33,836 nucleotides of DNA from Deltaproteobacteria bacterium (GTDB lineage: Bacteria; Myxococcota_A; Polyangia; JAAYKL01), in the NCBI GenBank assembly GCA_030595125.1, contig JAUVDV010000057.1, forward strand, positions 1-33,836. The letters run 5' to 3'. The notes below the pieces were generated by a model. That model was not told the DNA's origin, made no database searches, and was given only the letters and a program-made list of their open reading frames with translations. Both the position numbers and the translations under genes were made by a program. Positions 8,270 through 14,528 of the stretch are shown one piece after another (positions within the stretch are counted from its first letter, which is position 1; each line of letters begins with the position of its first letter).

Positions 8270-8479
8270 ATGAGCGACAAAAAGACATTCGGTTTTCGAT
8301 ACGCGCTGACCGACGAGGTCATTCGAAACTACCAGGCCAAGCCGATTGAGTTGCGCCTGCGGTGGCTCTACATGGGCAACCTGCTTCGAATGCACCTGCC
8401 GAAGAGCACCCGTCAACTTCACGATCAATTTCGACGAGGTCCGTCTGACCGGAAAGACGTCGCTACGACAGCGACTTGA
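8270..8479 (+). CDS. Small conserved-looking partner of the nucleotidyltransferase
   Basis: This 69-residue frame begins with an ATG one base after the nucleotidyltransferase stop. The first part (residues 1-50) contains K-P-I-E-L-R-L-R-W-L-Y and L-H-D-Q-F-R, a helical pattern. I recall it as a short protein that follows similar transferases in other bacteria. The last 16 residues look less protein-like and overlap the 3' end of glmM on the other strand by 17 bases, so the natural end may have been changed by a frameshift. No catalytic motif is visible. It could help dimerisation or substrate binding of its neighbour. Confidence 0.55.
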   Translation: MSDKKTFGFRYALTDEVIRNYQAKPIELRLRWLYMGNLLRMHLPKSTRQLHDQFRRGPSDRKDVATTAT

Positions 8480-9833
8480 TCAGCACGTCTTTGATGTCGG
8501 CGGCGTGGCGCTCGATCTTTTGTTGGGAGGGTCCTTCCACGAGCACACGGGCCTTGTTCTCCGTACCCGAATAGCGCACGAGCACGCGCCCGTTTTTGCC
8601 CAGCTTGTTCTCTACTTCCCCGATGATCTTCCCGACTTTGGGGAGCGTCTCGATGAGCATCTTCTTCTTGACGTCAAACGATAGCAGTACCTGGGGAACG
8701 CGATCCATGATGCCGTTCGCCAGCTCGGACAGGGGCTTTCCCTCCCTGATCATGATGGTAAGAATCTGCAGCGCCGCCAGGATCCCGTCACCCGTGGTGG
8801 CGTGCTCGAGGAAGATGAGATGCCCGGACTGCTCTCCGCCGAAGTTGTAACCCTTCTTGCGCATCTCCTCGACCACGTAGCGATCGCCGACCCCCGTGCG
8901 AACCACCTTCCCTCCGGCTGACCGCACCGCGTGATCGAGCCCGATATTGCTCATCACAGTAGTCACGAGAGTCTTCTTTGCCAGAGTGCGATCATGGATC
9001 TTCCGTGCGGCGCAAAGCGCCATGACCGCGTCCCCGTCCACGACCTCCCCCTTCTCGTCGATCAGGATTATCCTGTCCGCGTCCCCGTCGAGCGTGATGC
9101 CGACGGCGGCGCCGGTCTTGCGCACTTCCTTCGCCGCGAGTTCGGGGTAGAGGGAACCGCAGTGGTGGTTGATATTGCGTCCGTTCGGCGAGACGCTCAA
9201 CGCCTTAACGTCGGCTCCGAGCTCGGTGAATACGGCGGGCGCGGTTTTGTAAGCGGCCCCGTTCGCGCAATCGAGCACTATCTTGACGCCGTCCAGGGCA
9301 AGCTCCCTGGGGAACGAGTGCTTCAACTCCACCACATATCGCCCTCTCGCGTCGTCTATCCGCCATGTTCTCCCGATACCGCTGCCCACCCTCACACGCC
9401 CCGAGAATCCGCCCCCTTCCATGAGCGACTCCAATGTAACCTCCAGCTCGTCGGGAAACTTGAACCCATCCGCGCCGAAGAGCTTGATGCCGTTGTCGCC
9501 GTATGGGTTGTGCGAGGCCGTGATCATCACACCGGCGTCGGCCCTCATGGAGGTTGTGATAAACGATATTCCCGGCGTGGGCAGGGGACCGACCAGCATC
9601 ACCTCTCCGCCCATGGAACATATCCCGGAGGTGATGGCCGTCTCGATGAGGTATCCGGAGAGACGCGTGTCCTTTCCGATAACAACCTTGGGCCGTTTTC
9701 GCCCGCCGGAACTCCTGGCGACATGGGTCAACGCGCGCCCCAGAGCCATGGCCACCTCCCCGGTCATGGGGTGCTTGTTGGCCGCTCCACGAATTCCATC
9801 GGTGCCGAAGAGCCTGCGTGTCTGGGATGTCAT
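8463..9833 (-). CDS. glmM: Phosphoglucosamine mutase
   Basis: The 455-residue enzyme converts glucosamine-6-phosphate to glucosamine-1-phosphate for UDP-GlcNAc, and so for peptidoglycan and LPS. It starts M-T-S-Q-T-R-R-L-F-G-T-D-G-I-R-G, the standard opening. The phosphoserine loop I-T-A-S-H-N-P-Y-G-D-N-G puts the catalytic serine at S107. The metal loop is D-G-D-A-D-R, the sugar loop G-G-E-Q-S-G-H, and the phosphate-binding loop R-Y-S-G-T-E-N near the C-terminus. Length and all four loops match GlmM. The longer frame to 9920 is rejected because it adds non-family residues overlapping the upstream gene. No strong Shine-Dalgarno site is seen, and expression may depend on the upstream gene 14 bases away. 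Confidence 0.95.
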   Translation of the reverse strand: MTSQTRRLFGTDGIRGAANKHPMTGEVAMALGRALTHVARSSGGRKRPKVVIGKDTRLSGYLIETAITSGICSMGGEVMLVGPLPTPGISFITTSMRADAGVMITASHNPYGDNGIKLFGADGFKFPDELEVTLESLMEGGGFSGRVRVGSGIGRTWRIDDARGRYVVELKHSFPRELALDGVKIVLDCANGAAYKTAPAVFTELGADVKALSVSPNGRNINHHCGSLYPELAAKEVRKTGAAVGITLDGDADRIILIDEKGEVVDGDAVMALCAARKIHDRTLAKKTLVTTVMSNIGLDHAVRSAGGKVVRTGVGDRYVVEEMRKKGYNFGGEQSGHLIFLEHATTGDGILAALQILTIMIREGKPLSELANGIMDRVPQVLLSFDVKKKMLIETLPKVGKIIGEVENKLGKNGRVLVRYSGTENKARVLVEGPSQQKIERHAADIKDVLIKSLS

Positions 9834-9847
9834 ATGAAAAAGGGAGG

Positions 9848-10882
9848 CTACTTGAGTTTCTTCTGTTCGTCCTTGATCTTGGCGAGCAGAGCGTTCTGAG
9901 CCTTCACGTATTCGGCCCACGCCGCCGCGATCTTGTTGATGATCTCACTTTCGAAGGTGTCGCGAGCAAGGCCGAGGCACTTCTCGACACCGAACACCGA
10001 CTTGGTATCCCCGGGAGGAACCTTACCGTATGCCTCGATGGTCTTGTTGAAGTAATCGTCGGCCTTCGCGTTCTTGGTAAGGAGCTTGGGCATGCAGTCG
10101 CTCATCGCGCGGCGGAACCACTGGGCCTGCTCCGCGTTCTTGGCGCATGTGTCCTCGATCCTGTACTGGAGGTCCTGGGGCTCGATCTCGAACGCGATCT
10201 CGTCCACCAGAATGCAGCGCACGAGGTTGAGGTAATTGATGCCCTTGACCAGGAACTCCTCGTCCTTGGGATCTCCCTGGATACCGAGCCAGGCGTTACC
10301 CGAGTCGGTCAGCTTGTTCTTGGCTTCGAGATAATTTTCGTAAGCCTCCACCTCGCCGACGAACTCTTTCCAGGCGTTGTGCAGGTTCTCGGCTGCAGTG
10401 GCCACGGCCGCCACCTCGACGCCGAATTCGGCGGGCGCAATGAGGCTCTTGTAGTCGGGCAGCTTCGCGGCAAGTATCGGCAGCGCCTTGTCCTTGATGT
10501 GGCGGGCGTAACCGACAGACGAATTCGCCAGGATCTCTTTGATCTTGATTTCAAAATCCTCGTTGCTCTTGAGCGCCTTGATGTCTACCTGTGTTTCCTT
10601 CCAGAAGGCGTTGTACCCGTTGTCGTGAACAAGCTGAAACGCGGTCTTCACGCCCTGTATGGCCTCCTCTTTCTTGGCCTTCTCGTTGAAGTACCAGATG
10701 GCCGCACCTGCGGCGCCGAGCGCGATGAGCACCACGATTATCGCGCGAACCCGCTGCCCGGTATTGGAGATCTTCAAGTCGTCGTCGCCAGTGTGCACGG
10801 GCGCTTCCGGCGTCTTTTCCGGTGTTTCTTTCACCTCGGGAGTTTCCTCTTTGCCGGTTCCTTCAGTGTTTTCGTTTTCCAT
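9848..10882 (-). CDS. Single-pass membrane protein of unknown function upstream of glmM
   Basis: The 344-residue protein has a Glu/Thr/Pro-rich cytoplasmic N-terminus (residues 1-40), one membrane segment (about 46-65), and then about 275 mostly helical residues outside the membrane. Five cysteines in the outer part (in the stretches L-V-R-C, D-T-C, S-D-C, E-K-C) could form disulfides if it faces the periplasm. A strong GGGGAGG precedes the ATG. The gene ends 14 bases before glmM and is probably co-transcribed with it, hinting at a cell-envelope role. I do not recognise the family. Confidence 0.8.
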   Translation of the reverse strand: MENENTEGTGKEETPEVKETPEKTPEAPVHTGDDDLKISNTGQRVRAIIVVLIALGAAGAAIWYFNEKAKKEEAIQGVKTAFQLVHDNGYNAFWKETQVDIKALKSNEDFEIKIKEILANSSVGYARHIKDKALPILAAKLPDYKSLIAPAEFGVEVAAVATAAENLHNAWKEFVGEVEAYENYLEAKNKLTDSGNAWLGIQGDPKDEEFLVKGINYLNLVRCILVDEIAFEIEPQDLQYRIEDTCAKNAEQAQWFRRAMSDCMPKLLTKNAKADDYFNKTIEAYGKVPPGDTKSVFGVEKCLGLARDTFESEIINKIAAAWAEYVKAQNALLAKIKDEQKKLK

Positions 10883-11004
10883 AGCAAACCTCCCCTGCTC
10901 GGTTCTGAATCGAGCGTTTCCAGATTGGCATCAGCCTTTTTTTGTTTTTTGGTAGAAGTGTTATTGCGAGAACACCGCAAGAAGTCAATGATGCAACGCA
11001 GGTT
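10883..11004. other. Short intergenic region with promoter space for the glmM operon
   Basis: It separates two minus-strand genes. It contains a perfect 5-base stem (GTGTT/AACAC at 10958-10975) next to a T-rich run. The run lies on the wrong side of the stem for a minus-strand terminator, so I do not call one. Confidence 0.35.
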
Positions 11005-11787
11005 CTAAGGAAGATCTACTTTAAAAAGAGGAACATAAACCTCAACCCCCGGGGTGATACCGTGAATGGATTCCTCGGGCGACCATACTGTGGGACGAAC
11101 GTCCACCGCCGGGATACCGAACCCGAAGCTCCGATCAGACCCTACATGAAATAACGACCCGCTCGCCAGGTGCCTCACAGCGGTGTTTCCACCGGAATCA
11201 TTTCTTGCCTCGGGTCCCGTCAAGTCACCCTCGCCCGCCTCTGTCGGCTCCGGCGCGGGCTCCGAATCCGGGGCCTCCTCGATAGGGGGCTCATCATCGG
11301 GGATACTGTCACTGTCCGGCCTGGACTCTACCTCCGTGTAGGTGCCCTCGTCCGGCTGTTCGCTGGGATTTAACTCAAAGGAGAAGGCCGCTCCCCCCTC
11401 CGAATCGGCCGGAACCGCGCCTTCCTCCTCGGCCTCGTAGGCCCTCGCGATGGAGATAGCAACGGTTGTCGGAATAAGCAGCGCCATGCTGGACACGAGG
11501 AGAGCCACCGCGCCCTTTGGGGAATTTTTTTCGATGAAATATCCCCCCACTCCGCCTCCGCCCGCGCCCAGGATCGGGAAGACAATCCACGGCCAGGACG
11601 GCTTGACATCGGCGAACGATTCGACGAGCAGCACAACCTCCGCCCCGGCGATTATACCACCGGAGACGCCCACTCCCTTTGCCTCAACAGGCTCGTTCGG
11701 CGTCACGTTCTGCGCTGCCGCAGTTCCCGAAAAAACAAAAACCGCCGCCAGAACGGCAACTCCCAGGATTTTAGTAACCCCCTTCAT
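11005..11787 (-). CDS. Signal-peptide membrane protein with acidic linker, unknown function
   Basis: The 260-residue protein starts at the second ATG because GGGAGG lies nine bases before it, but directly against the first ATG at 11796. A cleavable-looking signal peptide ends near A-A-A-Q. Two or three hydrophobic segments follow (residues about 40-115), including a Gly-rich turn I-L-G-A-G-G-G-G-V-G-G-Y-F-I-E-K. A long acidic Pro/Glu/Asp linker (about 125-200) leads to a short beta-type tail. I recall similar layouts, including the Gly-rich turn, among uncharacterised myxobacterial membrane proteins, but no function is known to me. It does not appear to share an operon with glmM, given the 122-base gap. 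Confidence 0.72.
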   Translation of the reverse strand: MKGVTKILGVAVLAAVFVFSGTAAAQNVTPNEPVEAKGVGVSGGIIAGAEVVLLVESFADVKPSWPWIVFPILGAGGGGVGGYFIEKNSPKGAVALLVSSMALLIPTTVAISIARAYEAEEEGAVPADSEGGAAFSFELNPSEQPDEGTYTEVESRPDSDSIPDDEPPIEEAPDSEPAPEPTEAGEGDLTGPEARNDSGGNTAVRHLASGSLFHVGSDRSFGFGIPAVDVRPTVWSPEESIHGITPGVEVYVPLFKVDLP

Positions 11788-11796
11788 TTCCGGCAT

Positions 11797-11802
11797 CCTC
11801 CC
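11797..11802 (-). promoter_or_regulatory. Ribosome-binding site that selects the second ATG
   Basis: The minus-strand GGGAGG abuts the first ATG (11796) with no spacing, but is nine bases from the in-frame ATG at 11787. Translation should therefore begin at the latter, which also gives a cleaner signal peptide starting M-K-G. Confidence 0.6.
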
Positions 11803-11875
11803 GAGCCCTTGAAAATCTTAAATGAGCTCTTTTTCCTTGGATCAATCACAATAAATGCAACCGGGAACGTAGCAT

Positions 11876-11899
11876 GTAGTTTGTTGGGCAACAAGCTAC
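11876..11899 (-). terminator. Hairpin at the end of birA (possible weak terminator)
   Basis: An 11-base inverted repeat with one wobble pair (GTAGCTTGTTG / CAACAAACTAC on the minus strand) begins at the birA stop codon. It has a very short loop and no following T-run, so it may act as a weak terminator or a 3'-end stabiliser. It is not a textbook intrinsic terminator. Confidence 0.35.
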
Positions 11900-12678
11900 T
11901 CCATATACTCCACGATCCCACCCGGCACGGTCACCATCACTCCGTTGTTTTTTTCGATCAATAGCTGCCCGAGTTCGTTCAGGTCAACGGTTCGTCCCTG
12001 CACATCACCCACGCGAACCATGCGACCGAAAGCTTCCGCGCGCTCGCGCCAGGCTCTCACGAGGTCGGGTCTGTCCCCTTTTTCGATCCTCTCGTTCCAG
12101 CGCTCAACCCCCGCCACCCATCGCGCCGCGATAAGCGGGAGGGGCGGCACACGATCCGCGACTGCGGCCATATCGATAGCGATCCCATCGAGCTCAGCGG
12201 GAAAATCGCCGCCTCCCGTGTTGAGACCCAGGCCGACCAACGCGATTACCGGACGGGCGGCAATGTCCGGCGCCTCGCACAGAATGCCTCCGAGCTTGCG
12301 ATCGTTCACCATCAGATCATTGGGCCACTTGAGTAAGGGCCGCGTACCGCCCGCATCCTCGATGGCGTCAATGGCCGCGATGCCGGCCGCGAGCGGTATC
12401 AGTGGCAGGTTTTCCACTACCTCGCCCGCAACCGAGACCGACATGGAAATGTAGAGGTTGCCGTTGGACGGAGAATGCCATGGCTTCCGGTTCCGCCCCC
12501 TGCCGCCGGTCTGGGCAGACGCGATCACCACGGTTCCGACAGGAGCGCCGTCGCGAAGACATCGCAACAACTCGTCGGACGTCGAGTCTATCAGTTCGTG
12601 AATCGACACACGGCGATCCAAAGGCCGTCCCATGTGCTCGAGCTGCGCAAGAAATTGATCTTTTGGGAATCCGGTCAC
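11896..12678 (-). CDS. birA: Biotin--[acetyl-CoA-carboxylase] ligase (BirA without repressor domain)
   Basis: The 260-residue enzyme makes biotinyl-AMP and attaches biotin to carboxyl carrier proteins. The ligase core is clear: G-G-R-G-R-N-R-K-P-W (59-67), the glycine-rich adenylate loop, and the L-K-W-P-N-D-L-M-V-N segment with K-L-G-G-I-L, followed by a short C-terminal domain. There is no N-terminal DNA-binding domain, so it should be a class I ligase that does not repress biotin genes. The start is a GTG that overlaps the nadC stop (GTGA), so the two are translationally linked. A bioA gene lies elsewhere in the window. Confidence 0.93.
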   Translation of the reverse strand: MTGFPKDQFLAQLEHMGRPLDRRVSIHELIDSTSDELLRCLRDGAPVGTVVIASAQTGGRGRNRKPWHSPSNGNLYISMSVSVAGEVVENLPLIPLAAGIAAIDAIEDAGGTRPLLKWPNDLMVNDRKLGGILCEAPDIAARPVIALVGLGLNTGGGDFPAELDGIAIDMAAVADRVPPLPLIAARWVAGVERWNERIEKGDRPDLVRAWRERAEAFGRMVRVGDVQGRTVDLNELGQLLIEKNNGVMVTVPGGIVEYME

Positions 12679-13535
12679 GACAACCTTCGCACCCCTTCGA
12701 CGATGAAGCTCAAATCAGCGGACGGAGCCGAATGCGTGAACGCGCCCACCGAGATGACGTCCACGCCCGCAGCCGCCAGGCCGCCTACAGTCTGCAGGTT
12801 CACCCCGCCGGACGCCTCGACGACAGCCCTGCCGGACACGATCTCGACGCATCTGGCAACTTGTGCCGCATTCATATTGTCCAGCAAAACCGCGTCGACA
12901 CCCTCATCTAGCGCCCCGCGCAGCTCGTCCTCGTCACGCACCTCAACCTCCAACCGAATGTCACTCGGCGCTCCACGCCGACATCGCGCGATGGCCTCCT
13001 TCACCGAACCCGCCGCCGCGATGTGGTTCTCCTTTATGAGTATTGCGCCGGCCAGATCGACCCGGTGATTGCTCCCGCCGCCGTGAACCACGGCCCGCTT
13101 CTCCAGGTGCCTCATCCCCGGGGCGGTCTTTCTGGTATCGCTCAGTTTCGCGGTCGCTCCCGCAGGCAACGCGCGCACGAACCTGTCGACCAGCGTGGCC
13201 ACACCGCACAACCGCTGCAGGAAATTGAGTGCCGTTCGTTCGCCCATGAGAAGCGACGCCATGGGACCCGTCGTCTCGAGGACCAGATCGTCCGCCTTCA
13301 CGCGGTCGCCGTCGGAGGCGGCAACGCTCACACGGATGGATTGATCCACCTTGTCCATCACCATCGCGAACACGTCCGTTCCCGAAACGACCAGGTCCTG
13401 TCGGGCGAGCACCCTCCCCGAGCCCATCGCCCCAGTCGGAACGCACAGGCTCGTGGTGATATCACCCCGCCCCAGATCCTCCTCCAGGGCCAGGTCCACT
13501 ATACTCTGCACCGATGGCGGCATCGGAACTGTCAT
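12675..13535 (-). CDS. nadC: Nicotinate-nucleotide pyrophosphorylase (quinolinate phosphoribosyltransferase)
   Basis: The 286-residue enzyme converts quinolinate and PRPP to nicotinate mononucleotide in NAD synthesis. Family motifs are A-L-x-E-D-L-G-R-G-D-I-T near the start, E-R-T-A-L-N-F-L-Q-R, D-T-R-K-T-A-P-G-M-R, and G-G-G-S-N-H-R followed by I-K-E-N-H. Then come the V-E-V and L-D-N-M strands and E-A-S-G-G-V. The ATG at 13535 follows GGAGAG and gives the normal family length. The 150-residue upstream frame is rejected because it reads the CPBP gene in another frame. The gene sits 14 bases after the CPBP gene and overlaps birA. Confidence 0.96.
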   Translation of the reverse strand: MTVPMPPSVQSIVDLALEEDLGRGDITTSLCVPTGAMGSGRVLARQDLVVSGTDVFAMVMDKVDQSIRVSVAASDGDRVKADDLVLETTGPMASLLMGERTALNFLQRLCGVATLVDRFVRALPAGATAKLSDTRKTAPGMRHLEKRAVVHGGGSNHRVDLAGAILIKENHIAAAGSVKEAIARCRRGAPSDIRLEVEVRDEDELRGALDEGVDAVLLDNMNAAQVARCVEIVSGRAVVEASGGVNLQTVGGLAAAGVDVISVGAFTHSAPSADLSFIVEGVRRLS

Positions 13536-13549
13536 CAAAAACTCTCCAT

Positions 13550-14251
13550 TCAGTTGAAGCCGTACCCGGCCGTCAGGATCCCCATGAAAACATTGCTTGC
13601 GGCATGAAACAACACCGGGGCGACGATGGTCCCCCGCTTCGCCCGCAACCATCCGAAAGCCAGGGCCGGAAAGAAGACCGCCAACCGCAACGGGTTGAAG
13701 TCCACGAGAAAATGACCGACCGCAAACAAGACCGCCTGGATGATAAATCCCCACCCGAGCTTCGCGCCGGCGACCGACACTCTCCCCCTGAAGATGTCGT
13801 CCAGCCTTCCCATGATGTATCCGCGATAGAAATACTCCTCGGGAAGCGCCACGACAACAAGGTGCGCCAGGGCCGCGACCGGGTACCCGTCGGGCCAGGC
13901 GAAGCTCCACTCGCCAATGTTCCAGAAGTGACTCCAGAACAGCGGCGCCGCAAAGATCAGGGGGACGAAGAACACGGCGCTGAAGACCGACACCCATAAC
14001 AAATCGATCAGGGGCTTGCCGATGGCCAGGCCGTATCTACGGTACGGCTTGCCCCGACGGTCCAGGACCAGCACCGGCAGAAAAATGAAAACGCCGCCCA
14101 CCAGCGCGTTCAGCGCTCCGCCCAACGAGACCACCCTGTCCAGCTGAACAAGGCCGGTAACGACCACCATCTGAATGGCGAACACGACGCTCACTTCCAC
14201 GGGCAATCCGCGGGTCTTTACCGAAACGGTATCTGGGCTTGGCTCGGACAT
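13550..14251 (-). CDS. CPBP family intramembrane protease (second copy)
   Basis: The 233-residue polytopic membrane protein has the CPBP motif P-E-E-Y-F-Y-R-G-Y (E138, E139, R143). A histidine follows in F-A-V-G-H-F, and H-A-A-S-N in the last membrane region. It is more compact than the CPBP protein at 1.2 kb and not closely similar in sequence. It heads a short operon with nadC and birA, an unexpected partner set. Myxobacterial C-terminal sorting uses glutamic proteases of this superfamily, but I see no MYXO-CTERM-type substrate in the window, so the target is unknown. Its start lies only 22 bases from xseB on the other strand. Confidence 0.88.
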   Translation of the reverse strand: MSEPSPDTVSVKTRGLPVEVSVVFAIQMVVVTGLVQLDRVVSLGGALNALVGGVFIFLPVLVLDRRGKPYRRYGLAIGKPLIDLLWVSVFSAVFFVPLIFAAPLFWSHFWNIGEWSFAWPDGYPVAALAHLVVVALPEEYFYRGYIMGRLDDIFRGRVSVAGAKLGWGFIIQAVLFAVGHFLVDFNPLRLAVFFPALAFGWLRAKRGTIVAPVLFHAASNVFMGILTAGYGFN

Positions 14252-14273
14252 GATGATCGGCTATCCATATACC

Positions 14274-14489
14274 ATGAAAAAAGAAAAACCATTCGAAGAG
14301 ATCCTCGAACAACTCGAGGGCGTGGTACGTGATCTCGAGAGCAACGAGCTACCCCTCGACGAGGCGCTCAAGCGCTTCGAGGAAGGCGTGGCCCTCTCCC
14401 GAAAGGGATCCGCTCGCCTCGAGGACGCAGAACGCCGTATCGAGGAGATCCTCTCGGACGGCACCACCAAACCTCTGGACACAGATTGA
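14274..14489 (+). CDS. xseB: Exodeoxyribonuclease VII small subunit
   Basis: The 71-residue protein starts M-K-K-E-K-P-F-E-E-I-L-E-Q-L-E. It contains the family helical signature L-E-S-N-E-L-P-L-D-E-A-L and F-E-E-G-V-A-L. Several XseB subunits bind one XseA large subunit to degrade single-stranded DNA. The ATG at 14274 is chosen from several upstream in-frame ATGs because it matches the normal family start. The gene is unusual in being separated from xseA by about 6 kb and lying on the opposite strand. Its promoter must lie inside the divergent CPBP gene. A perfect 12-base palindrome (CGCGACGTCGCG) follows the stop at 14493-14504. Confidence 0.92.
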   Translation: MKKEKPFEEILEQLEGVVRDLESNELPLDEALKRFEEGVALSRKGSARLEDAERRIEEILSDGTTKPLDTD

Positions 14490-14528
14490 CATCGCGACGT
14501 CGCGCCGCAAGAGCCCACTCCATCCAGG

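Noticed and set aside
10958-10975. Hairpin beside a T-run as a terminator
   Set aside because: The T-run precedes the stem on the plus strand and would be an A-run after it on the minus strand, so neither direction gives an intrinsic terminator.
9818-11008. Plus-strand frame of 396 codons opposite the membrane protein before glmM
   Set aside because: The minus-strand frame has a strong ribosome site, a membrane segment and sensible composition. The plus frame looks like a low-complexity mirror of it.
13536-13997. Upstream extension of nadC
   Set aside because: It lies inside the CPBP gene in another frame and gives no family residues. A good start with GGAGAG exists at 13535.
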